64,000 nucleotides of DNA from Eubacterium callanderi (GCF_900142645.1 NZ_FRBP01000007.1:26662-90661), one strand, 5' to 3'. Counted from the first letter of the stretch, positions 18,182-27,035 are shown. Numbers and translations are program-made. Notes: generated from the sequence alone by a model not told the origin.

Positions 18182-19735
18182 ATGAATAAAAATAATCAAA
18201 AAAGCAAGGACGGAAACTGGCAAATTTCCTTCTCGCCGATTTTTCGGTATGTTGCTGTTTTTTGTCTTTTAATTTTTGCCACCATTATGCTTGGCGGCGC
18301 TGTTTTGTCCTTCAGCCAGATGAAATCCAACGCCCAGGTTTTATTGTCGAATGTCCATGCGCAGACTTCGCAGCGCATCGACGAATCCATTACGCTATTG
18401 GAATCACTGGCAAGCCTGCCGGAGTTTTATGACCCAAATGTCCCGCCCATTGAAAAGGTGAAAAAGCTCGACCAGATGTCCCCATACTTCGACTACCTGA
18501 TGATCTGTTATGTGGATTCCAATATCACCGTCTACTCCGATGGTTCCGAGCCTGCCAGCCTGGCCAGCCGGGATTATATGCAGCGGCTGTTTTCCACCGG
18601 ACAGCGCCAGGTTACCGACAGCTTTGCCGCCGGAGCCGACGGTGTAACCCTCAATTATACAGTGGCTGTTCCTCTGCTTGACGCGCAGAATAATATTACC
18701 GGCTGTCTCTTCTGCGCCATCTATTTTGACGAGGTGGTCGATATTTTAAAACAGTCCGCGGCCACCAGCGGCTATGAGGCAACCCTGATCGGTTCACAGG
18801 GGCAAATCATGTCCTCTACCGCGGGGCTGCCCTACGGTGAGCCGCTGATGAAGGAGCTGCAAAACGCCAGGGTCATCGGCACAACGCCGGATAAGCTTCA
18901 GGAGCAGCTCTTAGCCGCGGAACCAGGGGATTACTGGAGCCTCCAGAACGGCAGTCTTGTCTACACTGCCTACCAGCGGGTCGAGGACACAGGCTGGGAT
19001 TTGCTGTGCTCTGTTGATTTCCGTACCGCTTTCCTGGGAATCCTCCCCAGCCTCCTGTTGGTCGCGGCGCTGGCGGCGCTGCTGTGTCTTGGACTGTCCT
19101 TTCTGCTGCGGCGTTATATTGCGGGACAGATGCATAGCGTGGACCTCCTTGTAGAATCTGTGGAAAAGCTTGAAAAGAAGCTCTATCAGGATGAGCGTCC
19201 CGAAAACGTCGATTTCAATGAAATTATCCGCCTGACCAGCGATGGCCTGTCCGACGCCTTAACTGGTCTGGTGACCCGTTCGGTATTTCTCAACCAGGCC
19301 GAGACCCAGCTGCAGAAGATCAATCCCGAATATACCAGCGCCCTCTGCTTTGTGGACATGGATAACCTCAAATCCATCAACGATACCTATGGCCACTACG
19401 GCGGCGACGTCGCCCTGAAAAATGTAGGCTATATCTTTCGGGAATACGAGAAGAAATACGACGGCCTCGTCAGCCGGTACGGCGGTGATGAGTTCGTCAT
19501 GCTGCTGATCAACCTGGACGACGAAGCTGAACTGCGCAGCGTGCTGGAGGAGCTTGTTCTGAGGCTTCATTCTGAAATCGGCTCAGCCGGTCAGCAGATC
19601 AATGTCCAGTGCAGTGTTGGCGTATCCCTCTGCCAGCCTGGCATGAAGCTGGAAAAAATGATCGCCGACGCCGATGAGGCCTTGTACTTTGTGAAACAAA
19701 ACGGAAAAGGTTATTACAAAATTCATCAGAACTGA
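18182..19735 (+). CDS. Membrane diguanylate cyclase, CACHE-type sensor plus GGDEF
   Basis: 517 residues. An N-terminal membrane helix (about 21-45, YVAVFCLLIFATIMLGGAVL) is followed by an extracytoplasmic dCACHE-like domain to about 275. A second helix (about 280-310, GILPSLLLVAALAALLCLGL) and a C-terminal GGDEF domain follow, with DALTGLVTRSVF, FVDMDNLKSINDTYGH and the intact active site RYGGDEFVML. No RxxD inhibitory site stands five residues before GGDEF, so product inhibition may be absent. It should make cyclic di-GMP in response to an external ligand. The stop lies seven bases before the next gene, a probable phosphodiesterase. Confidence 0.92.
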   Translation: MNKNNQKSKDGNWQISFSPIFRYVAVFCLLIFATIMLGGAVLSFSQMKSNAQVLLSNVHAQTSQRIDESITLLESLASLPEFYDPNVPPIEKVKKLDQMSPYFDYLMICYVDSNITVYSDGSEPASLASRDYMQRLFSTGQRQVTDSFAAGADGVTLNYTVAVPLLDAQNNITGCLFCAIYFDEVVDILKQSAATSGYEATLIGSQGQIMSSTAGLPYGEPLMKELQNARVIGTTPDKLQEQLLAAEPGDYWSLQNGSLVYTAYQRVEDTGWDLLCSVDFRTAFLGILPSLLLVAALAALLCLGLSFLLRRYIAGQMHSVDLLVESVEKLEKKLYQDERPENVDFNEIIRLTSDGLSDALTGLVTRSVFLNQAETQLQKINPEYTSALCFVDMDNLKSINDTYGHYGGDVALKNVGYIFREYEKKYDGLVSRYGGDEFVMLLINLDDEAELRSVLEELVLRLHSEIGSAGQQINVQCSVGVSLCQPGMKLEKMIADADEALYFVKQNGKGYYKIHQN

Positions 19736-19742
19736 GGTGTGT

Positions 19743-22469
19743 ATGAAACAGCGTGTCAAGCGGCGGCTTCTGGCCTGTGCCGTTATTCTGCTAATCCTGG
19801 CTTTCACCGCAGCACTGGGTATGGGCATGACCCGGGCGCTGACCGGCATCCGCCGGAGCGACGCGGAGCAGATTCTCCATTTTTACAGTGAAGATATCCA
19901 ATTTCAGCTTCAGGGCCGGTTAAACGAAGCTGACGCCCTGGCCCAAATGGCATTGATCATGGACAGAAGCAGCACTGCCTGGTTTGAAAACGCAGCGGCG
20001 CCTCTGCTTTCGCAGGAGCAGGTGCGCTATGTCTGCCTGATCGAAGGCGATACCATTACCAGCGCCCTTCCCAGGGAAACCTTCGGCTATCAGACAGGTC
20101 AGAGCCTGAGGGATTTATCCTATATTTTTACCCTTTCCAAGGTCGTCAAAGAACTTGTGATCGAGGGTCCTGTTGTGCTGGAGGGCGCATCAGATGACCG
20201 GCCGGTCTTTCTCTTTCTGCAGCCCTTTGTCAAGGACAACGCCTATCTGGGGGAGGTAGCCCTGGCTCTGGACAGCGAGTATGTCTTGGGGCAGCTCAGC
20301 CTCCAGTATCTCTCAGACCAGGGATATGACTATGAATTATGGCGTGTTAATCCCCAAAACGGCGGCAAGGACGTCATCGCCGTTTCAGGCAGTAATATCG
20401 ATTTCTCCAACGCGGTAAAAACCTCCTTTAACCTGCCGACAGAGTGGAACATCAGCATCCAGCCGACAGACGGCTGGATTTCTCCCGCCAACCGGGCTGT
20501 CATCATCAGCAGCTGTTTTGCCGCTGCACTTCTGATGCTGGGTATGGCCTGCGCGATGTACCAGTCCCTCACACGAAAATGGATTTTAAAGAAGGTCTCC
20601 ACCGTAGATATCCAGACAGGTCTTTACAATCTGCCCGGTTTTACCGCCGCCCTGGATGGATGGCTCTCCGACGATAGCAGTGGCCCTGTTTATCTTTTTT
20701 ACTTTGTGTACGAAAGCTACAATCAGGTATCACAGCTGATCGGCCCGGCAGAGGAATCCATCTTTTTAAAGAGTATTCCCGAACGTCTCAATGCCTTTAT
20801 CCAGAGCCCCTTTATCGCAGGGCGCCTGGGCGATGGCAATTTCGCCATCGCCGTCTGTGAGGATATGAGCCTTAACCAGCAGGAGGACTTCGCAAAGGGC
20901 GTAACGCTTGAGCTCCTGCTGAGAACCCGCCTGAACGGCAAGAAGCTCTTTTTAACCACCCACTATCAATACAGACACTGCAGCGCCGGCAGAAACCAGG
21001 CCGAAAAGGAAATCACCGCACTGGTACACAGCTATTATGAACACCGTTCCAGCGAATCGCCTGCCCACCGGCTTACCGAAAAATGCCGCCAGCTGATCGC
21101 GGGGCAGAATAATGTCACCTTTGACGAATATACAGACCTTGAAATGATGGAGCTCTCCAAAACCTTTAATCAATACCGGAAACAGGTTGAGCAGCTGGCC
21201 TACTTTGACCCGGTCTTCAATGTGGGGAACCGGTCAAAATACCAGCGGGACGCCAACATGCTCATCTCCTATGATAAAAAGCGCCCCTTCAGTCTTTTCT
21301 GTGTGGATATCTGCGCCTTCAGCCAGTATAACCAGCTGTTCAGCGCAGATATCGGCGACAGAATTTTGCATGAGGTTGTACAGCGTCTGTCGCGGCTCTT
21401 CGGCAACTACCTGTACCGCATCAACGGTGACGTCTTTCTGGGCATTACTCTGTCTGGCGAGGATGAAACCTCTTTTGCCACCAAGCTCCAGACCCTGCTC
21501 TCATCACCGGTCACAGCCGGGCACGCCACCTTTACCCTTCGGGTGCGCACAGCCGTTTGCCTCTACCCCGCAAACGGCCCGAGCCCGGAAATTCTCCTGG
21601 ACCGTATCCAGTCCGCCATGCGCTACGCCAAGGAGTCCGGCCAGAAGATCATGTTCTACAATGATGAGCTGGACGAAATTATCCGCAGCGAGGCCGATAT
21701 TATAACCCGGCTGGAAGCCGCCATTAAAGAGGAAACCCTTGAGGTCTGGTATCAGCCGATCATGCACCTGGCCACAGGCTCCTTTAGCACCGCAGAGGTG
21801 CTGGTGCGTCTGCCGGATGGTAACGGCGGTTTTTTCTCCGCCGGCCAGGCTGTCGCCCTGGCAGAACGCAGCGGCATGGTTGACCAGCTCGGCAATTATG
21901 TCCTCAGCCGGGCGGGCCGGTTTATCAACGCTCAGGGCAAGGCTCTGGGTTTAAAAAACATACATGTCAATCTCTCGGTTCAGCAGCTTTTGGTGGAAAA
22001 CATTTCAGACCATCTGCTCAGCATCATCCGCGCTTCCGGCGCAGACAACGGACAGATCACACTGGAATTAACCGAGAGCGTCCTCATTCAGTCCATTGAG
22101 CACGCCTCTTCCACTCTCGAAGCCCTGCGCCAGGCAGGCATCCAGATTGCCCTGGATGATTTTGGCGTAGGCTACAGCAGCCTCAACTACCTCTTTAACC
22201 TGCCCGTAGACGTCATCAAGATTGACCGTTCGCTGACCCAGCAGATCTGCACAAGCCATAAACAGCGCGCCCTGCTCAACAGCATTGTAGAGATGGCCGA
22301 AGTCAATGCGCTGACGGTTGTGGCCGAAGGGGTTGAGACCCTGGAAGAGCAGAGGGAGGTCGCGGCCTCCGGGGTACAGTATATCCAAGGCTATTATTAC
22401 GCGCGGCCCATGTGTGAAGAAGCCCTGACTAAATTTTTAAGCCAGAAGACCCGCGCCTCAGACAATTAA
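19743..22469 (+). CDS. Membrane GGDEF-GGDEF-EAL protein, probable c-di-GMP phosphodiesterase
   Basis: About 908 residues; ATG at 19743 after GAGGTG, with a GTG at 19737 as alternative. Two membrane helices (about 8-30 and 258-280) enclose a sensor domain. A first GGDEF-like domain follows, starting at VDIQTGLYNLPGF with a degenerate active site GDGNF. A second has the degenerate site INGDVF. The C-terminal EAL domain has EVLVRL in place of EALLR but keeps the metal ligands: HVNLSVQQL, LELTESV, ALDDFGVGYSSL, VIKIDRSL, VVAEGVET and IQGYYYARPM. Cyclase activity is unlikely and phosphodiesterase activity likely. It pairs with the cyclase directly upstream. Confidence 0.9.
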   Translation: MKQRVKRRLLACAVILLILAFTAALGMGMTRALTGIRRSDAEQILHFYSEDIQFQLQGRLNEADALAQMALIMDRSSTAWFENAAAPLLSQEQVRYVCLIEGDTITSALPRETFGYQTGQSLRDLSYIFTLSKVVKELVIEGPVVLEGASDDRPVFLFLQPFVKDNAYLGEVALALDSEYVLGQLSLQYLSDQGYDYELWRVNPQNGGKDVIAVSGSNIDFSNAVKTSFNLPTEWNISIQPTDGWISPANRAVIISSCFAAALLMLGMACAMYQSLTRKWILKKVSTVDIQTGLYNLPGFTAALDGWLSDDSSGPVYLFYFVYESYNQVSQLIGPAEESIFLKSIPERLNAFIQSPFIAGRLGDGNFAIAVCEDMSLNQQEDFAKGVTLELLLRTRLNGKKLFLTTHYQYRHCSAGRNQAEKEITALVHSYYEHRSSESPAHRLTEKCRQLIAGQNNVTFDEYTDLEMMELSKTFNQYRKQVEQLAYFDPVFNVGNRSKYQRDANMLISYDKKRPFSLFCVDICAFSQYNQLFSADIGDRILHEVVQRLSRLFGNYLYRINGDVFLGITLSGEDETSFATKLQTLLSSPVTAGHATFTLRVRTAVCLYPANGPSPEILLDRIQSAMRYAKESGQKIMFYNDELDEIIRSEADIITRLEAAIKEETLEVWYQPIMHLATGSFSTAEVLVRLPDGNGGFFSAGQAVALAERSGMVDQLGNYVLSRAGRFINAQGKALGLKNIHVNLSVQQLLVENISDHLLSIIRASGADNGQITLELTESVLIQSIEHASSTLEALRQAGIQIALDDFGVGYSSLNYLFNLPVDVIKIDRSLTQQICTSHKQRALLNSIVEMAEVNALTVVAEGVETLEEQREVAASGVQYIQGYYYARPMCEEALTKFLSQKTRASDN

Positions 22470-22490
22470 ATCAAGGCTTAACAAAAACAA

Positions 22491-22541
22491 GCGCCGCCTG
22501 CAAAACCGTTTTTAGAACGGCAATGCCAGGCGGCGTTTTTT
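22491..22541 (+). terminator. Terminator after the GGDEF/EAL operon
   Basis: Arms GCGCCGCCTG and CAGGCGGCG enclose an inner CCGTTTTTAGAACGG hairpin, and six T's follow at 22536-22541. Confidence 0.9.
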
Positions 22542-22599
22542 AAAGACAAAAATTTATTTAAAATAACTTTGAAAAGAGTTATGCACAATTAAGCTTGCA

Positions 22600-22628
22600 A
22601 ATTTATAGAAGAGGGGATATAATGATAA
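22600..22628 (+). promoter_or_regulatory. Promoter of the structured RNA / XRE gene
   Basis: TTGCAA, a 17-bp spacer (ATTTATAGAAGAGGGGA) and TATAAT lie at about 22593-22621, giving a start near 22629. The first base of the closing helix of the RNA described next is about 10 nt further on. Confidence 0.6.
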
Positions 22629-22629
22629 A

Positions 22630-22750
22630 GTAAAAGCAAATAAAAAGTGCGGCATCCGGCAATGTGCGGGAACACATTACCGGCTTGCGCAGGTGAAGAC
22701 ACCACCATACACAACGGCCCTCCCGGGCACGTACCGCTTATTTATTATAT
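22630..22750 (+). ncRNA. Unclassified multibranched structured RNA (riboswitch-like)
   Basis: A closing helix joins AAUAAAAAGUGCGG to CCGCUUAUUUAUU. Inside are three hairpins. The first is CCGG-AAUGUG with CACAUU-CCGG and loop CGGGAA. The second is GGUG with CACC. The third is GCCC with GGGC. The layout, a closed junction directly after a promoter in a 355-nt 5' region, resembles a riboswitch. It matches no class I can recognise; the GEMM c-di-GMP, SAM, TPP, cobalamin and ZTP signatures are absent. Between it and the XRE gene (22750-22985) there are a weak hairpin with T-run near 22770 and a GC-rich hairpin near 22921-22957. Confidence 0.5.
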
Positions 22751-22985
22751 GCCATTTTGTGTTTTATCACAAGTGATTTTTTGTGCGCCAAGCTAATAAA
22801 GCGGTGTATTTGTGTAACGCGTTTTCGGAGAAAGAGATCGAGGGGACTTCTGTATCCTTAATTCGTTTTTTGAAGCTGTGTATGGTCACGTCTGGCCCTG
22901 CATGGCTTTTTTGTTTGCCTTCTGCGGGGCAGCGGGGCTGAACCCCTGTCCCGCGGATAAAAACACAATGACGGAGGAAAGAAAA

Positions 22986-23345
22986 ATGCAGGAACTCGAC
23001 CACAAGGCCATTGGCCTTCGCATCCGCAAACAGCGGACCTTTTTAAATATGTCACGGGACCAGCTGGCCAGAAAAATCGGCATCACCCCCACCTTTCTGG
23101 CAGATATTGAGCTTGGCACAAAGGGCTTTTCACTCAAAAGCCTGAATTATTTCTGCAGCACCCTCAAAATGTCGTCGGACGCGATCCTCTATGGGCCGCG
23201 GGAGTACATGGGTACAAAATATTCAGCCATACTGGAGCTGCTTGAGCGCTGCCCCAAGGATAAAGGCAAATACGCGGAAGAGATTCTGACCCTGTTTCTG
23301 CTGAGTCATGACCCGGTTGAGGAAGTACCCAGAGCCCAAAAATAA
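22986..23345 (+). CDS. XRE-family transcriptional regulator
   Basis: 119 residues; start set by GGAGGAAAG before ATG 22986. The helix-turn-helix is at about residues 10-60 (IGLRIRKQRTFLNMSRDQLA, then GITPTFLADIELGTKGFS), a Cro/CI-type fold with the family's usual 'LADIE' recognition segment. A short C-terminal helical tail (SAILELLERCPKDKGKYAEE) follows. No effector domain is visible. Its target is unknown. The long structured 5' region suggests control at the RNA level. Confidence 0.88.
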   Translation: MQELDHKAIGLRIRKQRTFLNMSRDQLARKIGITPTFLADIELGTKGFSLKSLNYFCSTLKMSSDAILYGPREYMGTKYSAILELLERCPKDKGKYAEEILTLFLLSHDPVEEVPRAQK

Positions 23346-23375
23346 AAAAAAGCAGCCCGCCACGGCTGCTTTTTT
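23344..23375. terminator. Bidirectional terminator between XRE gene and SEC-C gene
   Basis: GCAGCC (23352-23357) and GGCTGC (23364-23369) with A-run before and T-run after, so it works on both strands for the convergent genes. Confidence 0.88.
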
Positions 23376-23393
23376 ACGCTGCAAAAACAAGGT

Positions 23394-24227
23394 TTAGTCT
23401 GCTTTATTCAAACAGCACTTCTTATACTTTTTTCCGCTGCCGCAGGGGCAGGGATCATTCCGGCCAACCTTTGGCGGGGCGACGATGGGCTGCTGTTTTG
23501 GCGGTTCACAGGAAAAATCAGGCGCCTCTGTCACCGTCGTATAGCGGTCCTCCGCACTCCTGCTGATAGCCCGGCTTTTTTCCAGCCATTCGTCCGCTTC
23601 CTCCGTTTTGCCAAGAATGGTGCAGACCTCAGCTATCTCGTCATACAGGAGGTCGATATCCCGGTAGTGGAGCAAATCCAACTCAGGCTGCTTGGCGCAT
23701 TCTGCCAGCACAGTATCGATTCCCCTTTTATAAATGGTGTAAGCCCTCTCATTATCGTCACCGTGCCTTCCGCCATATTCTCTGGCGTAGCCTGCCCAGA
23801 GATAGACATCTTCAGGATCTTCCTCGAGCATTTTTTCAAAAAGGGCGTCTCCCTCTTCACGCTTTCCCAGTAAATAATAAAGCTCTGCCAGGTTCTGCTC
23901 AATATCTCCCGTGCTCCAGGACCGCTCAAACTCCCCGAGCATCGTCGTGCAGAAGATTTCCCGCTCCCGCGCTTTACCTCTTCCGGAATTTAAAAACACC
24001 ATCTCCAGATCGCCAAGCCAGTTCCCAAAGCTGACACATGCCCTGCTATTCGCCTTGCTGTCAAGGCAGGCCAAAAAATTGCGGCTCCCCGTTTTACGGT
24101 TTTCCTCAACGAACTTTTCCCATATCGGGTACCAGACATCAATGGTTTTATCGATATTTTTTTCTACGAAGCTATACCCTCTCCGCATTTCCTTCATCAA
24201 ATCGGCTGTTTCTTTTTCTGTAAACAT
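23394..24227 (-). CDS. SEC-C motif protein with TPR-like helical body
   Basis: 277 residues. The C-terminus carries a full SEC-C zinc motif ([18 protein letters not shown]), known from SecA, where it binds zinc and partner proteins. The body is mostly helical with repeated short helices ([40 protein letters not shown]), like TPR repeats. It is a clear paralogue of the next minus-strand gene, sharing the N-terminus MFTE-ET and the middle NLA-L-YL-GK segment. The function is unknown. Its upstream region also matches that of the paralogue (ATTAAACCATTACAAA). Confidence 0.8.
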   Translation of the reverse strand: MFTEKETADLMKEMRRGYSFVEKNIDKTIDVWYPIWEKFVEENRKTGSRNFLACLDSKANSRACVSFGNWLGDLEMVFLNSGRGKAREREIFCTTMLGEFERSWSTGDIEQNLAELYYLLGKREEGDALFEKMLEEDPEDVYLWAGYAREYGGRHGDDNERAYTIYKRGIDTVLAECAKQPELDLLHYRDIDLLYDEIAEVCTILGKTEEADEWLEKSRAISRSAEDRYTTVTEAPDFSCEPPKQQPIVAPPKVGRNDPCPCGSGKKYKKCCLNKAD

Positions 24228-24423
24228 TTTTCCCCTTAATCTGCTTTAATTTGTAATGGTTTAATCATAATACATTTCGAAGTAAATTATTCTTACAAAA
24301 AAATTATTTCCGAAATGCTTTAAAATTTTATTTTACCGGTTCGGCCGTTTCAGGCGATGCTGCCGTCTCCTCCTCCAGATCTTCGGTTTCTTTTCTCTGA
24401 TAACTCAGTCCTTCTTATCACTT

Positions 24424-25242
24424 TCACGCGGATTTGGATTTACATTTGCCTCGTTTTCTGCAGCCTGCGCATGGATCGAGAATTTCAGAAAGCACCCGCT
24501 CGTCAAGTGTTTCTATTATTTCTTTTTCTTTATACAAAATGTTATAAGCCTCATACTTTCTGTGATTCCGGATTTCCCTTTCGCACTGTACTTTCAGGTC
24601 TTTATTTGTTCTTTGCCAATAGTCCATTTCCTCATCTTTTCCGAGGCTTTCGCACAGCGCTGCAAAGCCCGCTATAAAAATATCCGCGCCGTTTTCTATG
24701 AGTATGCTGGCATCCATTCTGCTGTTCAAAAATGCCGCCGCACCTCTTTCACAGATACGGTAAGCCTTGTTCATATCTTTCTTTGTTTCTTTTTTCGTAT
24801 AGTGCTCAGCGTAGCGCTGCCAGCCAAAAAAATTCACCGGATAATCTGAAAGCGCGTTTTCCACCAGCGCATTGGCTTCATTTTCTTTGCCCTGCAGATA
24901 AAAAAGATCGGCCAGGTTAACCTGAAAAACGTTCCGGATATTGCCTGTATCAAAATCATTCATCATAATTTTGCAGAACTCTTCCCGCTCCTTCTCCCGA
25001 TTGCGTCCGGACCAGAAGAAAGCCGACACCAGATCATCAAACCAACCGCTGATTTCCATCGCTTTCCAATAATCCCTGATGCCCGCATATAAATAGGTGC
25101 TCTTCATTGCTTTACTCTCATTTGCAATTTTCAGGAAAACCGAATACCAGATATCGATCGCTCTGTTTGCATCGCTCTCATACAATTCATCCCCCTGAGC
25201 AATTTCTTCCAATAGCACGTCTGTTTCAATTTCTGTAAACAT
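24424..25242 (-). CDS. Paralogue of the SEC-C protein with altered cysteine tail
   Basis: 272 residues, colinear with the protein at 23394-24227 from the start (MFTEIETDVLLEEI) through the helical repeats. At the C-terminus the SEC-C motif is replaced by CAGCRKRGKC, which keeps three spaced cysteines but lacks the CxC...CC pattern. The two genes have matching upstream sequences, so they arose by tandem duplication. The function is unknown. The 24228-24423 gap shows minus-strand codons for an acidic tail (ETEDLEEETAASPE) that belongs to no intact gene and may be leftover coding DNA. Confidence 0.75.
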   Translation of the reverse strand: MFTEIETDVLLEEIAQGDELYESDANRAIDIWYSVFLKIANESKAMKSTYLYAGIRDYWKAMEISGWFDDLVSAFFWSGRNREKEREEFCKIMMNDFDTGNIRNVFQVNLADLFYLQGKENEANALVENALSDYPVNFFGWQRYAEHYTKKETKKDMNKAYRICERGAAAFLNSRMDASILIENGADIFIAGFAALCESLGKDEEMDYWQRTNKDLKVQCEREIRNHRKYEAYNILYKEKEIIETLDERVLSEILDPCAGCRKRGKCKSKSA

Positions 25243-25338
25243 ATTAAATCCCCTTACTTTTGTAATGGTTTAATCTTAGCACAGCAAGAAATAAAAGTAA
25301 ATCATTTCTCATAAAAAATTATTTTTCTTAAAGATAAC

Positions 25339-25433
25339 TATGTTTTGTTTTTAACAATCTTTCTTCTCTGCGGCTTATTCACTTCAGATCAATCATACGA
25401 CCCCATCAAACATAATTTTTAACCAATAAAAAA
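25339..25433 (+). pseudogene. Deletion relic of a paralogue of the 29951-30847 gene
   Basis: The left part (TATGTTTT then TTTTTAACAATCTTTCT) matches the DNA just upstream of the gene at 29951. The right part matches the last 35 or so bases of that gene plus the bases after its stop: AGATCAATCATACGACCCCA, then ATAATTTTTAACCAATAAAA. The roughly 900-bp coding body is absent. This reads as a second copy that lost nearly all its coding sequence. Confidence 0.6.
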
Positions 25434-25455
25434 GCAGCCGTGGCGGGCTGCTTCT
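25428..25455 (-). terminator. Terminator of the sigma54 activator gene
   Basis: Minus-strand hairpin with arms GCAGCC/GGCTGC (25434-25451) followed by a minus-strand T-run (25428-25433). Confidence 0.75.
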
Positions 25456-25456
25456 T

Positions 25457-26863
25457 TTACATTTCCGACGATCTTTCAGAAACCTCTTTACAGTATTTCT
25501 CTACTAATCTCTGGGCTGTTGTCGGGCTTACCTCAAGGGCCTGCGCGAGCTTTCTAATGGTTGGATACTGCTCATATGCTTTTTGTACCAGCTCCTTTTT
25601 AAAGGCATCCACTCTTTTGTTTAGGCCCATACCTGTTTTTTGGTAGTCTGGAAGCCTCTTTGTCTCCTCCAAAAGGTAATCCGGCAGGTTCTTCATGGCA
25701 ATCTCATTTCCCCGGCCTGTTACCACCAGGCGTTCGATCAGGTTTTTAAGCTGCCGGATATTACCCGGCCACGGGTATTCCTGAAAAAAGTTTATGATCT
25801 CTTTTGAAAATCTTTTCGACTTATTATAGCTCAGATTAAAATGTTTCAGGAAAAAGTTCGCCAGGGGGAGAATATCTTTTACTCTTTCTCTTAACGGGGG
25901 AATAATGGCTTTAAAGGTACAGATTCGCCAATAAAGATCTTCCCGAAATTCTCCCTTGTCCACCAGCTGGTCAATATCCTTATTGGTGGCTGTTATGATG
26001 CGCGTATTCACATATTTCATTTTTGTGCTGCCCACAGGCAGATAACGTTTGTTTTCAATGACATCTAAAAGCTTTGCCTGTATTGACAGCGGCATGTCCC
26101 CAATTTCATCTAAAAACAAAGTTCCCTCATTGGCCATTTCGATTAATCCCACTTTTCCAGCTTTGCTGGCACCGGTAAAAGCGCCCCCGGCATAGCCAAA
26201 AAGCTCTGACTCCAGAAGCGCTTCTGGAATTGCGGCACAATTCAGTGTCATGAAGAGGCCTTCCTTATGGCTGTTCTCGTGAATATATTTTGCCATATAG
26301 GTCTTGCCAGTCCCAGACTCTCCCAGGAGCATAATGGGGATGGACGATTCTGATACTTCTTTTAATTCACTGACAACCTTCCAATACTGATATGAAACGC
26401 TGATCAACGGAATCTCTTCCGACTTAAAATGACTCTTAGAGGACCGGCTTTTTTTATTATAATCAACATCCCATTCCTTTACTGGTTCTTCCTGCACGGT
26501 TCCAATAATCATCTCAATACAATGGGCTTCATTGAGGACAGGAACGCCAATTGTATAAAAAACAGAATCTGAAGGGATAAAATATTGCCGCAGGAACGCA
26601 GTATCCTTTTTTGAATGGAAAACATCAAGTCCCGGAGGCGTCCAGTAGCCCTGATACACATCCGCATTATTACGGTTGATCATTTCTTCTGGCTTTAATC
26701 CATAATGCCTTATACAGGCAGGATTTACATACAAAATTTTTCCATCAGCATCGTAAACAATATGCTCATTATAGCTGTTTTCAAGCACTGTTACAAAAAA
26801 GCTTTTGGGCAATGAATCCAGATAAGCCAGATATTCTTTACTCGGTTTATATTTTTTATACAT
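25457..26863 (-). CDS. PAS-containing sigma54-dependent transcriptional activator
   Basis: About 468 residues. The N-terminal PAS domain (about 15-125) contains IVYDADGKILYVNPACIRHY. The AAA+ domain (about 150-390) has Walker A GESGTGKT, the sigma54-contact loop GAFTGA, Walker B GTLFLDEIG and the arginine-finger region REDLYWRI. A C-terminal TyrR-like HTH follows (PTIRKLAQALEVSPTTAQRL). ATG 26863 has the best SD spacing; 26869 is possible. It is divergent from an MFS-mttB operon that has a sigma54 promoter and an upstream palindrome, so it almost certainly activates that operon, probably in response to a methylated substrate. Confidence 0.95.
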   Translation of the reverse strand: MYKKYKPSKEYLAYLDSLPKSFFVTVLENSYNEHIVYDADGKILYVNPACIRHYGLKPEEMINRNNADVYQGYWTPPGLDVFHSKKDTAFLRQYFIPSDSVFYTIGVPVLNEAHCIEMIIGTVQEEPVKEWDVDYNKKSRSSKSHFKSEEIPLISVSYQYWKVVSELKEVSESSIPIMLLGESGTGKTYMAKYIHENSHKEGLFMTLNCAAIPEALLESELFGYAGGAFTGASKAGKVGLIEMANEGTLFLDEIGDMPLSIQAKLLDVIENKRYLPVGSTKMKYVNTRIITATNKDIDQLVDKGEFREDLYWRICTFKAIIPPLRERVKDILPLANFFLKHFNLSYNKSKRFSKEIINFFQEYPWPGNIRQLKNLIERLVVTGRGNEIAMKNLPDYLLEETKRLPDYQKTGMGLNKRVDAFKKELVQKAYEQYPTIRKLAQALEVSPTTAQRLVEKYCKEVSERSSEM

Positions 26864-26897
26864 TTCCATGCACCTCTGCGTTCATTATAGGAACATA

Positions 26898-26917
26898 TTG
26901 TACCATAAATGGTGCAA
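26898..26917. promoter_or_regulatory. Probable upstream activating site
   Basis: The near-perfect inverted repeat TTGTACCATAAATGGTGCAA (one mismatch) lies about 100 bp before the sigma54 promoter, the usual distance for an enhancer-binding protein. GTGC-AAAA-GCAC overlaps its right edge. Confidence 0.65.
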
Positions 26918-27018
26918 AAGCACAAAGAGCTATATCGTTTAATCTGCTGAATTCATTATTTTATCACTTTTTTATATGCTTTAAAAAGTTTTAAGTGTTA
27001 TATTCATTAAAAACAGAC

Positions 27019-27035
27019 TTGGCACACAACTTGCA
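27019..27035 (+). promoter_or_regulatory. Sigma54 (-24/-12) promoter
   Basis: TTGGCAC-N5-TTGCA at 27019-27035 matches the sigma54 consensus, with GG (27021) and GC (27033) 12 bp apart. It lies about 50 bp before the MFS start and directly in front of the operon facing the sigma54 activator. Confidence 0.92.

Noticed and set aside
22630-22750. c-di-GMP (GEMM) riboswitch next to the GGDEF/EAL genes
   Set aside because: The conserved GEMM core (such as GGGACGCAAAGCC) is not present, and the helices do not match.
24300-24423. Separate small gene encoding an acidic peptide (ETEDLEEETAASPE) on the minus strand
   Set aside because: The frame is only about 25 codons, opens right after a stop and has no start or SD. 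It is better seen as leftover coding sequence.
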